DNA from: Streptomyces amritsarensis
Lineage (GTDB): Bacteria; Actinomycetota; Actinomycetes; Streptomycetales; Streptomycetaceae
Assembly (NCBI RefSeq): GCF_001953875.1
Contig: NZ_MQUR01000014.1
Location: forward strand, 37,356 to 101,355
Direction of reading: 5' to 3'
DNA length: 64,000 nucleotides
In this document: positions 34,349 through 42,223 of the stretch, piece by piece
How the letters are laid out: every line of letters starts with the position of its first letter
Position numbering within the stretch: position 1 is the first letter of the stretch
Notes under the pieces: model-generated
Seen by the model: only the letters and a program-made list of their open reading frames with translations
Database searches by the model: none
What the model was told of the DNA's origin: nothing
Translations under genes and position numbers: made by a program

Positions 34349-34352
34349 CCGG

Positions 34353-35531
34353 TCAGCGTATTCGCTCCAGCGGAAGCCGTGCCCGCACCCTCCAGCCGCC
34401 CTCGTACGGTCCTGACTCGGCCTGCCCGCCGAGCAGCGCCGCCCGTTCCCGTATTCCGCGCAGTCCGCTGCCGCCGCCGGGCGTCACGGCGGGGCGCGTG
34501 GGCAGCGCGTTCGTCACCTCCATCTCCAGCCGGTCCACCTCCATCTCCACGCGCACCCGGACCGGTACGGGCCCGCAGTGGCGCAGCACGTTCGTGAGGG
34601 ACTCCTGCAGGATGCGGTACCCCTCCCGGGTGACCGGCCCCGGCAGCTTCTCCAGCGGGCCGGTCAGTCGCGCGTCCACCTCGGAACCGGAGGCCCGGGC
34701 CGACTCCAGCAGCCGGTCGGCCTCGGCGAGCGTCGGCCGCTGCGACGGCTGCTGTCCGGACTCCCGCAGCACGCCGAGCACCCGCTCCAGGTCCTCCAGC
34801 GCGGCCCGGCCCGTCTCCTCGATGGCGGACAACGCCCGATCGGTGAAGACGGGATCACCCGCGGCGCGCGCCGCACCCGCCTGCACGACGGCGACGGTCA
34901 ACGCGTGCCCGATGGAGTCGTGCAGCTCCCGCGCGATCCGGGTCCGTTCCAGCAGCTGCTCCGTACGCGCCTCCAGCGCGCTCAACCGCTCGGCCGCGGA
35001 GGGGCCCAGCAGCCGCGTGGCGATGGCGGTGACCAACTCGCCGAGCAGGACCACGACGACCATCAGCACGATGAGGGGAACGGGCGCCAGCAGGGCGGCG
35101 ACCCAGCGATGCTCGGGTACGAGCGCCGCCAGCGGTCCCGGCTCCGGGGAGTACCCGAGCGCGCTCGCGACGAGGTCGACGGTCAGCACGGGCATCCATA
35201 CGGTGGCGGCCATCGCGCCCGTCGCGATCACCATCCGCGTCTCCAGCCACACCACCGTCCGCCAGCGGTCGCCCCAATGCGCCGATGGAGCCAGGCTTAT
35301 GACGCCGTCGGCGGAGCCCCGGTCGTACGGCGTGAGCAGGAACTGCGCCTGGAGGCCCTCCGCGAGCCGCACCCAGGGCACCAGCCCGAACGGCAGGATG
35401 AGCAGCATGGGCCCCCACGGCCACTCCGGCATCACGAACATCCATATGGCCAGCAGCAGCAGAGGCACGCAGAGGTGCAACCAGCGTGAATAGGTCACTG
35501 GTTGGAACGGAGCCCGCAGCAGTCGGTACAT
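34353..35531 (-). CDS. Sensor histidine kinase (HisKA_3 type)
   Basis: 392 residues with four membrane helices in the first 175 (about 18-36, 38-58, 108-134, 149-178), a HisKA_3 dimerisation domain with phosphoacceptor His204 in RIARELHDSIGHALTV, and an HATPase domain ending GGGSGLRGIRERAALLGG. The external loops are short, so it probably senses the membrane or a bound drug. ATG 35531 starts at MYRLLRAP; a longer frame lacks a ribosome site. Lies in a two-gene operon with the response regulator and divergent from an ABC exporter. Confidence 0.92.
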   Translation of the reverse strand: MYRLLRAPFQPVTYSRWLHLCVPLLLLAIWMFVMPEWPWGPMLLILPFGLVPWVRLAEGLQAQFLLTPYDRGSADGVISLAPSAHWGDRWRTVVWLETRMVIATGAMAATVWMPVLTVDLVASALGYSPEPGPLAALVPEHRWVAALLAPVPLIVLMVVVVLLGELVTAIATRLLGPSAAERLSALEARTEQLLERTRIARELHDSIGHALTVAVVQAGAARAAGDPVFTDRALSAIEETGRAALEDLERVLGVLRESGQQPSQRPTLAEADRLLESARASGSEVDARLTGPLEKLPGPVTREGYRILQESLTNVLRHCGPVPVRVRVEMEVDRLEMEVTNALPTRPAVTPGGGSGLRGIRERAALLGGQAESGPYEGGWRVRARLPLERIR

Positions 35532-35560
35532 GGCTCCATGGTGGCAGTGCCCCGCTCGCC

Positions 35561-35589
35561 GCCGTCTCCCCCCATGTGGGGGAGACGGC
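35561..35589. promoter_or_regulatory. 12-bp inverted repeat between the kinase and the ABC exporter
   Basis: GCCGTCTCCCCC and GGGGGAGACGGC are exact inverted repeats with five bases between, in the 109-base divergent gap. Candidate operator for the response regulator. A stem in mRNA is also possible. Confidence 0.45.
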
Positions 35590-35640
35590 ACCCTCGCACG
35601 GGGGAGGGAAGGGGGTGGGGCCGGCGGCGAGCCTTGAGCC

Positions 35641-36552
35641 ATGAACAGCATCGAGATCCGAGAACTGACCAAGGCCTACGGCGCCCACCGTGCGGTGGAC
35701 GGCCTCACCTTCGATGTCCTGCCCGGGCGGGTCACCGGTTTCCTGGGCCCCAACGGCGCGGGGAAGTCGACCACCATGCGCCTGCTGCTGGGCCTGGACC
35801 GGCCCACCTCGGGCACGGCCACCATCGGCGGCCGGCGCTACGTGGACCTGCCCGACCCGCTGCACCGGGTCGGCGCCCTGCTGGACGCGCAGTCGGCCCA
35901 CGGCGGCCGCACCGCCCGTGACCACCTGCGCATCCTCTCCGCCGCCGGCCGGATTCCACCGGGCAGGGTGGACGAGGTCCTGGAGCAGGCCGGAATAGCG
36001 TCCGCGGCGGGGCGCCGGATCAAGTCCTTCTCGCTCGGCATGCGCCAGCGCCTCGGCATAGCTGCCGCGCTGCTGGGCGATCCCGGGGTGCTCCTGCTGG
36101 ACGAGCCGACCAACGGCCTCGACCCCGAGGGCATCATCTGGATCCGTGAGCTGATGCGCGGCCTCGCCGCCGAAGGGCGCACCGTGCTGGTCTCCAGCCA
36201 CCTCATGTCCGAGACCGCCGCGCTCGCCGACCACCTGATCGTGCTCGGCAACGGCAAGCTGCTGGCCGACACGTCGATGGAGGAGTTCATCGACGCCCGC
36301 AGCACCCCGGGGGTGCGCCTGCGCACCTCGGATCCCCGCCGGCTGCGGGCCGCGCTCGCCCGGGACGGCTTCGATCTGACCGACGCGGGCGAGGGGCGAT
36401 GGACCGTCGAGGGCATACAGGCCGAGCAGCTCGGCACCCTGGCCGCCCGCGAGGGCATCCCCGTGCTGGAGCTCGCCGACGAGCGCGCCTCACTGGAGCA
36501 GGCCTACCTCGATCTCACCGCCGATCACACGCAGTTCACCGCCACCCGCTGA
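35641..36552 (+). CDS. ABC exporter ATP-binding protein
   Basis: 303 residues. Walker A GPNGAGKS at 36-43, a Q-loop near 85 (LLDAQSAHGGRTARDHLRIL), the signature FSLGMRQRLGIAAAL near 133-147, Walker B VLLLDEPTNGLDP near 151-163 and switch His in VLVSSHLMSE. The C-terminal 80 residues form the extra domain seen in the BcrA/CcmA-type drug exporters. Forms a two-component exporter with the next gene, probably for a lipopeptide, lantibiotic or similar compound, under the adjacent two-component system. Confidence 0.93.
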   Translation: MNSIEIRELTKAYGAHRAVDGLTFDVLPGRVTGFLGPNGAGKSTTMRLLLGLDRPTSGTATIGGRRYVDLPDPLHRVGALLDAQSAHGGRTARDHLRILSAAGRIPPGRVDEVLEQAGIASAAGRRIKSFSLGMRQRLGIAAALLGDPGVLLLDEPTNGLDPEGIIWIRELMRGLAAEGRTVLVSSHLMSETAALADHLIVLGNGKLLADTSMEEFIDARSTPGVRLRTSDPRRLRAALARDGFDLTDAGEGRWTVEGIQAEQLGTLAAREGIPVLELADERASLEQAYLDLTADHTQFTATR

Positions 36553-36578
36553 CGTCCCGACCCCCAGGAGGCCCCGCC

Positions 36579-37328
36579 ATGCGTGCCGCTCTGCCCACCG
36601 CCCCCACCCTGCACTCGGAATGGATCAAGATACGGTCCCTGCGGGGCACCCTCGGGGGGCTCATAGCCGTCTTCCTCGTCACCGCGGGCATCCAGGCTCT
36701 GACGGCAGCTGCCATCGGCCGGTCCGAGGAAGGCAGCATGGGTGACGATCCGCTGTTCGCGGCCTATTACGGCCTCTCCTTCGGGCAGATCGCCGCCATG
36801 GTCTTCGGCGCCGGCGCCGTGTCCTGCGAGTTCCACAACGGGGCGCTGCGCACCTCGCTGGCGGCGGTGCCGAACCGCACCCGCTTCTACCTGTCGAAGA
36901 TCGCTACCGTGGGCGTCCTGGCCCTGCTGGTGGGCCAGGTCACCGGGTTGGCCACCTTCGTCGCCGGTCAGGAGTTCATGGGCCGGTACGCCCTCGAACT
37001 CGGCGACCCGGGCACCTACCGCGCCGTCGTGGGCAGCGGGCTCTACCTCACGCTGATGGCGCTGTTCGCGGCCGGGCTGACCGCGTGGCTGCGCAGCGGG
37101 ACGGTCGTCCTCAGCCTGCTCATACCCTTCGTCGTGATGGTGTCCTTCGTCGTCGGCGAGGCCGCGGGGGGCGCGGCGCAGTTCCTGCCGGACCGCGCCG
37201 GGCAGTTGGTGCTGCACGCCCGGATGCCGGGCGACCTCGGCCCCTGGACCGGGCTCGGCGTGATGGCCCTGTGGGCGGGGGCCGCGGTACTCGGCGGCTG
37301 GCTGGCGGTGCGCCGCAGGGACGCCTGA
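36579..37328 (+). CDS. ABC exporter permease
   Basis: 249-residue protein with six predicted helices, including TLGGLIAVFLVTAGIQALTAAA, IAAMVFGAGAVSCEF, IATVGVLALLVGQVTGLATFV, SGLYLTLMALFAAGLTAWL, GTVVLSLLIPFVVMVSFVV and LGVMALWAGAAVLGGWLAV. It is an ABC-2 type membrane protein that pairs with the preceding ATPase, 26 bases downstream with an AGGAGG ribosome site seven bases before the ATG at 36579. Confidence 0.88.
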   Translation: MRAALPTAPTLHSEWIKIRSLRGTLGGLIAVFLVTAGIQALTAAAIGRSEEGSMGDDPLFAAYYGLSFGQIAAMVFGAGAVSCEFHNGALRTSLAAVPNRTRFYLSKIATVGVLALLVGQVTGLATFVAGQEFMGRYALELGDPGTYRAVVGSGLYLTLMALFAAGLTAWLRSGTVVLSLLIPFVVMVSFVVGEAAGGAAQFLPDRAGQLVLHARMPGDLGPWTGLGVMALWAGAAVLGGWLAVRRRDA

Positions 37329-37368
37329 CAGCAGGCCAGTTGTCAGTGCTGCTCGGGATACTGACGGC

Positions 37369-37806
37369 ATGACCACGGCAGAGCACCTCGACACGATCGA
37401 CCGGCTCCTGGCGAAGGAGTTCCCCCGGGAGCCGGTCCGCACCGTCGACAGCAGCAGCGGTCCGGGATTCCATCTGGTGCGGCTGTCGCGGACCCGGCAC
37501 TTCTGGGACGACGACGGCTCCGGCCGGATCGAGGCCGCCGACCAGATCGGCGCCGAATACGGGGCGCTCACACAGGCCGTGACCGACCGGTGGGGAGACC
37601 CGCAGATCTTCAGCCTGGGGACGCTGAGGGACCGGGTATGGGAGGGGGAGGAGATACCGGAGCCGTGGAGGGAGCTGAGCGCCGACACCGACCACGTCCA
37701 CCTGTGGCGGACCGGAGACCACTGGGTGGTGGCCTGTGTGACGCAGCGGGACGGAGACGACCCCTACCTGCTGACGGCAGGGGCCACCGTCATCGATCCG
37801 CCCTAG
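37369..37806 (+). CDS. Conserved hypothetical protein (145 aa)
   Basis: Acidic soluble protein, MTTAEHLDTIDRLLAKEFP at the N-terminus and a Trp-rich middle (HFWDDDGSGRIEAAD, DRWGDPQIFSLGTLRDRVWEG). Coding is supported by G/C third positions and by its position 40 bases after the ABC permease. No domain is recognised. It and the next gene look like a co-transcribed pair of unknown function. Confidence 0.72.
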   Translation: MTTAEHLDTIDRLLAKEFPREPVRTVDSSSGPGFHLVRLSRTRHFWDDDGSGRIEAADQIGAEYGALTQAVTDRWGDPQIFSLGTLRDRVWEGEEIPEPWRELSADTDHVHLWRTGDHWVVACVTQRDGDDPYLLTAGATVIDPP

Positions 37807-37816
37807 GGTTGCCCAC

Positions 37817-38293
37817 GTGAGTGACGTGTACGAGCTGACGATCGCCGTCGACCTGCGGGACGAGATCTCCGATGCTGAACTGGCCGAGCTGAGCTGGCAT
37901 CTGGGGATCGGCCCCCGACCGGACCGCCTGACCATCGTCACCGCATTCCCGGTCGTCGTGCTGGACGACTCGGACATGCCGGTGATCGAGGACGATCCTC
38001 GTCCGCTGCTGGCCGGGCGGGGCGCCGCGTGGCGGGTGGGCGGCGTTCTCTGCTCGGCCCTGGCGAGCCGTGCCGACCTGCCGCGGAAGGGCTGGTCGCT
38101 GATGTCCCGGCAGGAGATGCACCCGGACGACTTCGGCGAAGTCGGTGAGCTGCTGCGCTGGCTGGCCGCGAGGGCGCACGCGACGCATGTGCGCGAGGAC
38201 GGCGCGGTCGGGGTCGGTTTCCTCAGGTTCCACGAGGCGGAGATCCCCGAAGCGCTCCGGGTCGAGAGCGGACAGGTCCGCTGGCCCGCCTGA
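37817..38293 (+). CDS. Conserved hypothetical protein (158 aa)
   Basis: Soluble protein with VYELTIAVDLRDEISDAELAELSWHLG at the N-terminus, then a low-turnover stretch PRPDRLTIVTAFPVVVLDDSDMP and RKGWSLMSRQEMHPDDFGEVGELLRWLAARAH. It starts at GTG 37817, ten bases after the stop of the preceding gene, so the two are co-translated. No known family. Ends nine bases before the stop of the convergent mug. Confidence 0.72.
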   Translation: MSDVYELTIAVDLRDEISDAELAELSWHLGIGPRPDRLTIVTAFPVVVLDDSDMPVIEDDPRPLLAGRGAAWRVGGVLCSALASRADLPRKGWSLMSRQEMHPDDFGEVGELLRWLAARAHATHVREDGAVGVGFLRFHEAEIPEALRVESGQVRWPA

Positions 38294-38300
38294 GCCCCGC

Positions 38301-38846
38301 CTAGCCGGCGGGGGGTTCAGCGGCCGCGCGGAGGCGGGCGTACTCCTGGGCCATGGACTCGGCGGTCCAGTGGGCGTTGAGGCCGCTGGGGTTGGGGAGG
38401 GCCCAGATGCGGGTGGAGCCGATGGTGCGCTCCTGGGGACCGATCTGCGCCTTCCTCTCTCCGAAGGCCGTGCGGTAGGCGGTCACTCCCACCACCGCCA
38501 GCCATTGGGGGCGCAGCAGTTCCACCTTGGCCGTCAGGATGCGGCCGCCCTCGCGGAACTCCTCGGCGCTCAGCTCGTCGGCGCGGGCCGTGGCGCGGGC
38601 CACGACGTTGGTGATGCCGAGACGGTAGGTGAGCAGTTCCGCCTGTTCCGCGGGAGCCAGGCGGCGCGGGGTGAAGCCCGAGAGGTGCAGGACCGGCCAG
38701 AAGCGGTTGCCGGGGCGGGCGAAGTGGTGGCCTGTCGCGGCGGAGAGGAGACCGGGGTTGATGCCGCAGAACAGCACACGCAGGCCGCCCGCGACCACGT
38801 CCGGGAGGACGCGGTCGCGGGCGGCGGCCAGCTCTTCGGGGGTCAG
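38301..38846 (-). CDS. mug: G/U mismatch-specific DNA glycosylase
   Basis: Mug/TDG-type uracil-DNA glycosylase that removes uracil or thymine opposite guanine. Core motifs are VLFCGINPGLLSAATGHHFARPGNRFW near 21-45 and LPNPSGLNAHW near 155. Upstream of the GTG at 38798 the frame continues LTPEELAAARDRVLPDV, which resembles the conserved N-terminus of this family, and begins with CTG 38846. That CTG overlaps the purB stop as CTGA, which is the analogue of an ATGA coupling. I therefore annotate the start at CTG 38846; GTG 38798 is the alternative, but it has no Shine-Dalgarno sequence. Confidence 0.85.
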   Translation of the reverse strand: MTPEELAAARDRVLPDVVAGGLRVLFCGINPGLLSAATGHHFARPGNRFWPVLHLSGFTPRRLAPAEQAELLTYRLGITNVVARATARADELSAEEFREGGRILTAKVELLRPQWLAVVGVTAYRTAFGERKAQIGPQERTIGSTRIWALPNPSGLNAHWTAESMAQEYARLRAAAEPPAG

Positions 38847-40276
38847 AGGATCGACCCCGGGGTGTATCCGGCGGCCTCCGGGTGCTGCTTGGCGATCGCC
38901 TCGATACGGGAGACGACCGACCCGACCTGGTCGCCCGCGGCACCGGTGAAGGACAGCTTGTCCGCCATGAGCGCGTCGAGCTGGGTGCGGTCCAGCGGCA
39001 TCCGCTCGTCGGCGGCGAGCTTGTCCAGCAGCTCGTTGCGCTCGGCGCCCTGCTCGCGCATGGCGAGCGCGGAGGCCACCGCGTGCTCCTTGATGACCTC
39101 GTGGGCGGCCTCACGGCCGACGCCCGCACGGACCGCGCCCATCAGGACCTTGGTGGTCGCGAGGAAGGGCAGGTAGCGGTCCAGCTCGCGGGCGACGACC
39201 GCGGGGAAGGCGCCGAACTCGTCGAGGACCGTCAGGAAGGTCTCCAGGAGGCCGTCGAACGCGAAGAAGGCGTCCGGCAGGGCCACGCGGCGGACCACGG
39301 AGCAGGAGACGTCGCCCTCGTTCCACTGGTCGCCGGCCAGCTCACCGGTCATCGAGGCGTAGCCCCGCAGGATGACCATCAGGCCGTTCACACGCTCGCA
39401 GGAGCGGGTGTTCATCTTGTGGGGCATCGCGGAGGAGCCGACCTGGCCGGGCTTGAAGCCCTCGGTGACCAGCTCGTGTCCGGCCATCAGGCGGATCGTC
39501 TTGGCGATCGAGGACGGCGCGGCGGCCAGCTGGACCAGGGCGGTGACCACGTCGTAGTCCAGGGAGCGCGGGTAGACCTGGCCGACCGAGGTGAAGGCGT
39601 GCGCGAAGCCGAGGTGGGCGGCGATGCGCTGCTCCAGGTCGGCGAGCTTGGCGGCGTCGCCGCCGAGGAGGTCGAGCATGTCCTGGGCGGTGCCGACGGG
39701 GCCCTTGATGCCGCGCAGCGGGTAGCGCTCGAGGAGGTTCTCCAGGCGGTCGTAGGCCACCAGCAGCTCGTCGGCCGCCGTCGCGAACCGCTTGCCGAGG
39801 GTGGTCGCCTGCGCCGCCACGTTGTGCGAGCGGCCGGCCATGACCAGCTCGGCGTGCTCGCCGGCCAGCTTGCCGAGACGGGCGAGCACGGCGACCGTGC
39901 GGTCGCGGGCCAGCTCCAGCGAGAGCCGGATCTGGAGCTGCTCGACGTTCTCGGTCAGGTCGCGGGAGGTCATGCCCTTGTGGACGTGCTCGTGGCCGGC
40001 GAGGGCGTTGAATTCCTCGATCCGGGCCTTCACGTCGTGCCGGGTGACCTTCTCGCGTTCGGCGATGGAGGCGAGGTCCACGTCCTCCAGGACGCGCTCG
40101 TAGTCGGCGAGGGCCGCGTCCGGGACCTCGATACCGAGGTCCTTCTGGGCGCGCAGCACGGCGAGCCACAGCCGCCGCTCCAGCGTCACCTTGTACTCGG
40201 GGGACCACAGGACGGCGAGCTCCGCGGAGGCGTAGCGGCCGGCCAGGACATTGGGAATGCGGGGCTTGGCAGTCAC
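38843..40276 (-). CDS. purB: Adenylosuccinate lyase
   Basis: 477-residue purine enzyme that splits adenylosuccinate to AMP and fumarate, and SAICAR to AICAR plus fumarate. The N-terminus MTAKPRIPNVLAGRYAS is the family standard and the fumarase-superfamily signature GSSAMPHKMN is near 278, with the flanking RSCERV. Also visible are HVHKGMTSRDLTEN near 76 and AGRSHNVAAQATT. The GTG at 40276 is supported by the family N-terminus; no Shine-Dalgarno sequence is seen (see the promoter feature). Overlaps and is coupled to mug. Confidence 0.96.
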   Translation of the reverse strand: MTAKPRIPNVLAGRYASAELAVLWSPEYKVTLERRLWLAVLRAQKDLGIEVPDAALADYERVLEDVDLASIAEREKVTRHDVKARIEEFNALAGHEHVHKGMTSRDLTENVEQLQIRLSLELARDRTVAVLARLGKLAGEHAELVMAGRSHNVAAQATTLGKRFATAADELLVAYDRLENLLERYPLRGIKGPVGTAQDMLDLLGGDAAKLADLEQRIAAHLGFAHAFTSVGQVYPRSLDYDVVTALVQLAAAPSSIAKTIRLMAGHELVTEGFKPGQVGSSAMPHKMNTRSCERVNGLMVILRGYASMTGELAGDQWNEGDVSCSVVRRVALPDAFFAFDGLLETFLTVLDEFGAFPAVVARELDRYLPFLATTKVLMGAVRAGVGREAAHEVIKEHAVASALAMREQGAERNELLDKLAADERMPLDRTQLDALMADKLSFTGAAGDQVGSVVSRIEAIAKQHPEAAGYTPGSIL

Positions 40277-40284
40277 GTGTAGGG

Positions 40285-40313
40285 ATTCTACTTGGGCCGC
40301 AGCTGTGTGTTTA
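40285..40313 (-). promoter_or_regulatory. Probable purB promoter, leaderless
   Basis: On the minus strand, TAAACA (-35), 17 bases, TAGAAT (-10). Eight bases separate the -10 from the GTG start of purB, so transcription should begin at or just before that codon. No ribosome site is visible. Confidence 0.4.
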
Positions 40314-40347
40314 CGCAGGTCGGGCCACCGCGCGTGATTGTGCCTTG

Positions 40348-41130
40348 CTACGAGAGCGGTGCGTCCCCGTAGGGCTGCAGCTCCGGCCGCTTGGCCGGGC
40401 GGCCGTCCCCCGAGGAGCGGCCCGTCAGGCGGCGGCCGATCCAGGGGAGCAGGTGCTGCCGGGCGAAGCTCAGGTCCTGGGTCCGGCGCACCGCCCAGCC
40501 GGGCGGCTCGGCGACGGGCAGTTCGGTGCGCCAGTCCAGCTCGGCGGGCAGGCCCAGTGTCTGCCAGACGGCCTCCGCCACCCGGCGGTGGCCCTCGGCC
40601 GTCAGGTGCAGCCGGTCGACGTCCCACATCCGGGGGTCCGCGAGGACCGGGGCGCCGTAGAGGTCCACCACCAGGGCGCCGTGCCGGGCCGCGAGCTCGT
40701 CGATGGTGGCGAACAGCTGCTCCATGCGGGGGCGGAAGCGCTCCATCACCGGCCCGTTGCGCCCCGGGGAGCGCATCAGGACGAGCTGCTTGCAGGAGGG
40801 TGCGAGCAGCTCGACGGCCGCCTCCAGGTGGGCCCGGACCAGGCCCATGTCCACCTTGGGGCGCAAGGTGTCGTTCAGCCCGCCCACCAGGGTGACCACG
40901 TCGGCGCCCATCGCGGCCGCCACGGGGGCCTGGTCCTGCGCGATCTGGCCGATGAGCTTCCCGCGGACCGCGAGGTTCGCGTAGCGGAAGCCCGGCTCGC
41001 GCGCCGCGAGGCGGGCGGCCAGCAGGTCGGCCCAGCCCCGGTAGGAGCCGTCCGGCAGGCGGTCGGACATGCCCTCGGTGAAGGAGTCACCGACCGCGAC
41101 GAAACTGGTGTAAGAGGCATTCATCTCCAT
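40348..41130 (-). CDS. SGNH/GDSL family hydrolase
   Basis: 260-residue esterase fold. Block I VAVGDSFTEGMSD gives Ser near 16, block II RYANLAVRGKL holds the Gly/Asn region, block III is LVGGLNDTLRP with the Asn oxyanion donor, and the C-terminal dyad is in DRLHLTAEGHRRVAEA (Asp and His). No signal peptide, so cytoplasmic. Substrate not predictable. ATG 41130; a second ATG two codons on is equally possible. The C-terminal 40 residues form a polar tail. Confidence 0.9.
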   Translation of the reverse strand: MEMNASYTSFVAVGDSFTEGMSDRLPDGSYRGWADLLAARLAAREPGFRYANLAVRGKLIGQIAQDQAPVAAAMGADVVTLVGGLNDTLRPKVDMGLVRAHLEAAVELLAPSCKQLVLMRSPGRNGPVMERFRPRMEQLFATIDELAARHGALVVDLYGAPVLADPRMWDVDRLHLTAEGHRRVAEAVWQTLGLPAELDWRTELPVAEPPGWAVRRTQDLSFARQHLLPWIGRRLTGRSSGDGRPAKRPELQPYGDAPLS

Positions 41131-41197
41131 GGCGGAGTGATGTTACCGCGCGGTACCCCGGCCCCGCAGGGCCGGGGACCCGCGCTTCCCCCGTGCA

Positions 41198-42223
41198 CTA
41201 CGCGGAGGCCGGCCTTCCGAACAGCTCCCGCAGCACGTCCTCCATCGTCACCAGGCCCGTCATGGCGCCCTCCGCCCCGAGCACCGCCGCCAGGTGGGTG
41301 CGGCTGCGCCGCATGGCGGTCAGCACATCGTCCAGCGGGGTCTCCGCCCGCACCTGCGCGATCGGGCGCAGCGCCGACGCCGGGAACGGCTCCTCGCGCG
41401 ACTCCTCGTCCGCGTCCAGGGCGTCCTTCACGTGCAGGTAGCCGAGGATCCTCTGCTGCGCGTCGACCACCGGGAAACGGGAGTACCCGCTCTCGGCCGA
41501 CAGCCGTTCCAGCCCGGCCGGAGTGATGCCCTCGCGCGCCGAGATGACCCGCTCGGCGGGCAGCACCACGTCGGTCACCGGTCGCCGGCCCAGTTCCAGG
41601 GCGTCGTGCAGGCGCTCGCTCGCCCGGTCGTCGAGGAGCCCCGCATCACTGGAGTCCTTCACCATCCGGGCCAGCTCGTCGTCCGAGAACGTCGCCGAGA
41701 CCTCGTCCTTGACCTCCACCCGCAGCAGCCGCAGCAGGGCGTTGGCGAAGGCGTTGATCGCGAAGATCACCGGCCGCAGCGCCCGGGTGAGGGTCACCAG
41801 CGGCGGACCCAGCAGCAGCGCCGTGCGCACCGGCTCGGACAGCGCCACGTTCTTCGGCAGCATCTCGCCGAAGAGCATGTGCAGGTAGGTCGCCAGGGCC
41901 AGCGCCACCACGAAGGAGATCGCGTGGGTCAGCCCGGACGGCACCCCGACCAGGTCGAACAGCGGGGTCAGCAGATGGGCGATGGCCGGCTCGGCCACCA
42001 CACCCAGCACCAGCGTGCACAGGGTGATGCCGAGCTGCGCGGCGGCCATCAGGGCAGACACGTGCTCGAGGCCCCACAGGACGGCGCGGGCCCGCCGGTC
42101 GCCCTGCTCGGCGTACGGCTCGATCTGGCTGCGCCGGACCGAGATCAGCGCGAACTCCGCGCCGACGAAGAAGGCGTTCACGACCAGCGTCGCCAGGCCG
42201 ATCAACAGCTGGATCGCGGTCAT
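41198..42223 (-). CDS. CNNM/CorC family protein (CBS pair), shorter partner
   Basis: 341 residues: a CNNM membrane domain of about 180 residues with three to four helices (LLIGLATLVVNAFFVGAEFALISVRRS, AAAQLGITLCTLVLGVVAEPAI), GEMLPKNVAL, and a CBS pair at about 205-330 (RRPVTDVVLPAERV, YSRFPVVDAQQRILGYLHVKDAL). The family includes magnesium/cobalt efflux and hemolysin-type proteins. It lacks the C-terminal CorC_HlyC domain. The start overlaps the stop of the upstream partner (ATGA), so the two are translated together. Confidence 0.9.
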   Translation of the reverse strand: MTAIQLLIGLATLVVNAFFVGAEFALISVRRSQIEPYAEQGDRRARAVLWGLEHVSALMAAAQLGITLCTLVLGVVAEPAIAHLLTPLFDLVGVPSGLTHAISFVVALALATYLHMLFGEMLPKNVALSEPVRTALLLGPPLVTLTRALRPVIFAINAFANALLRLLRVEVKDEVSATFSDDELARMVKDSSDAGLLDDRASERLHDALELGRRPVTDVVLPAERVISAREGITPAGLERLSAESGYSRFPVVDAQQRILGYLHVKDALDADEESREEPFPASALRPIAQVRAETPLDDVLTAMRRSRTHLAAVLGAEGAMTGLVTMEDVLRELFGRPASA

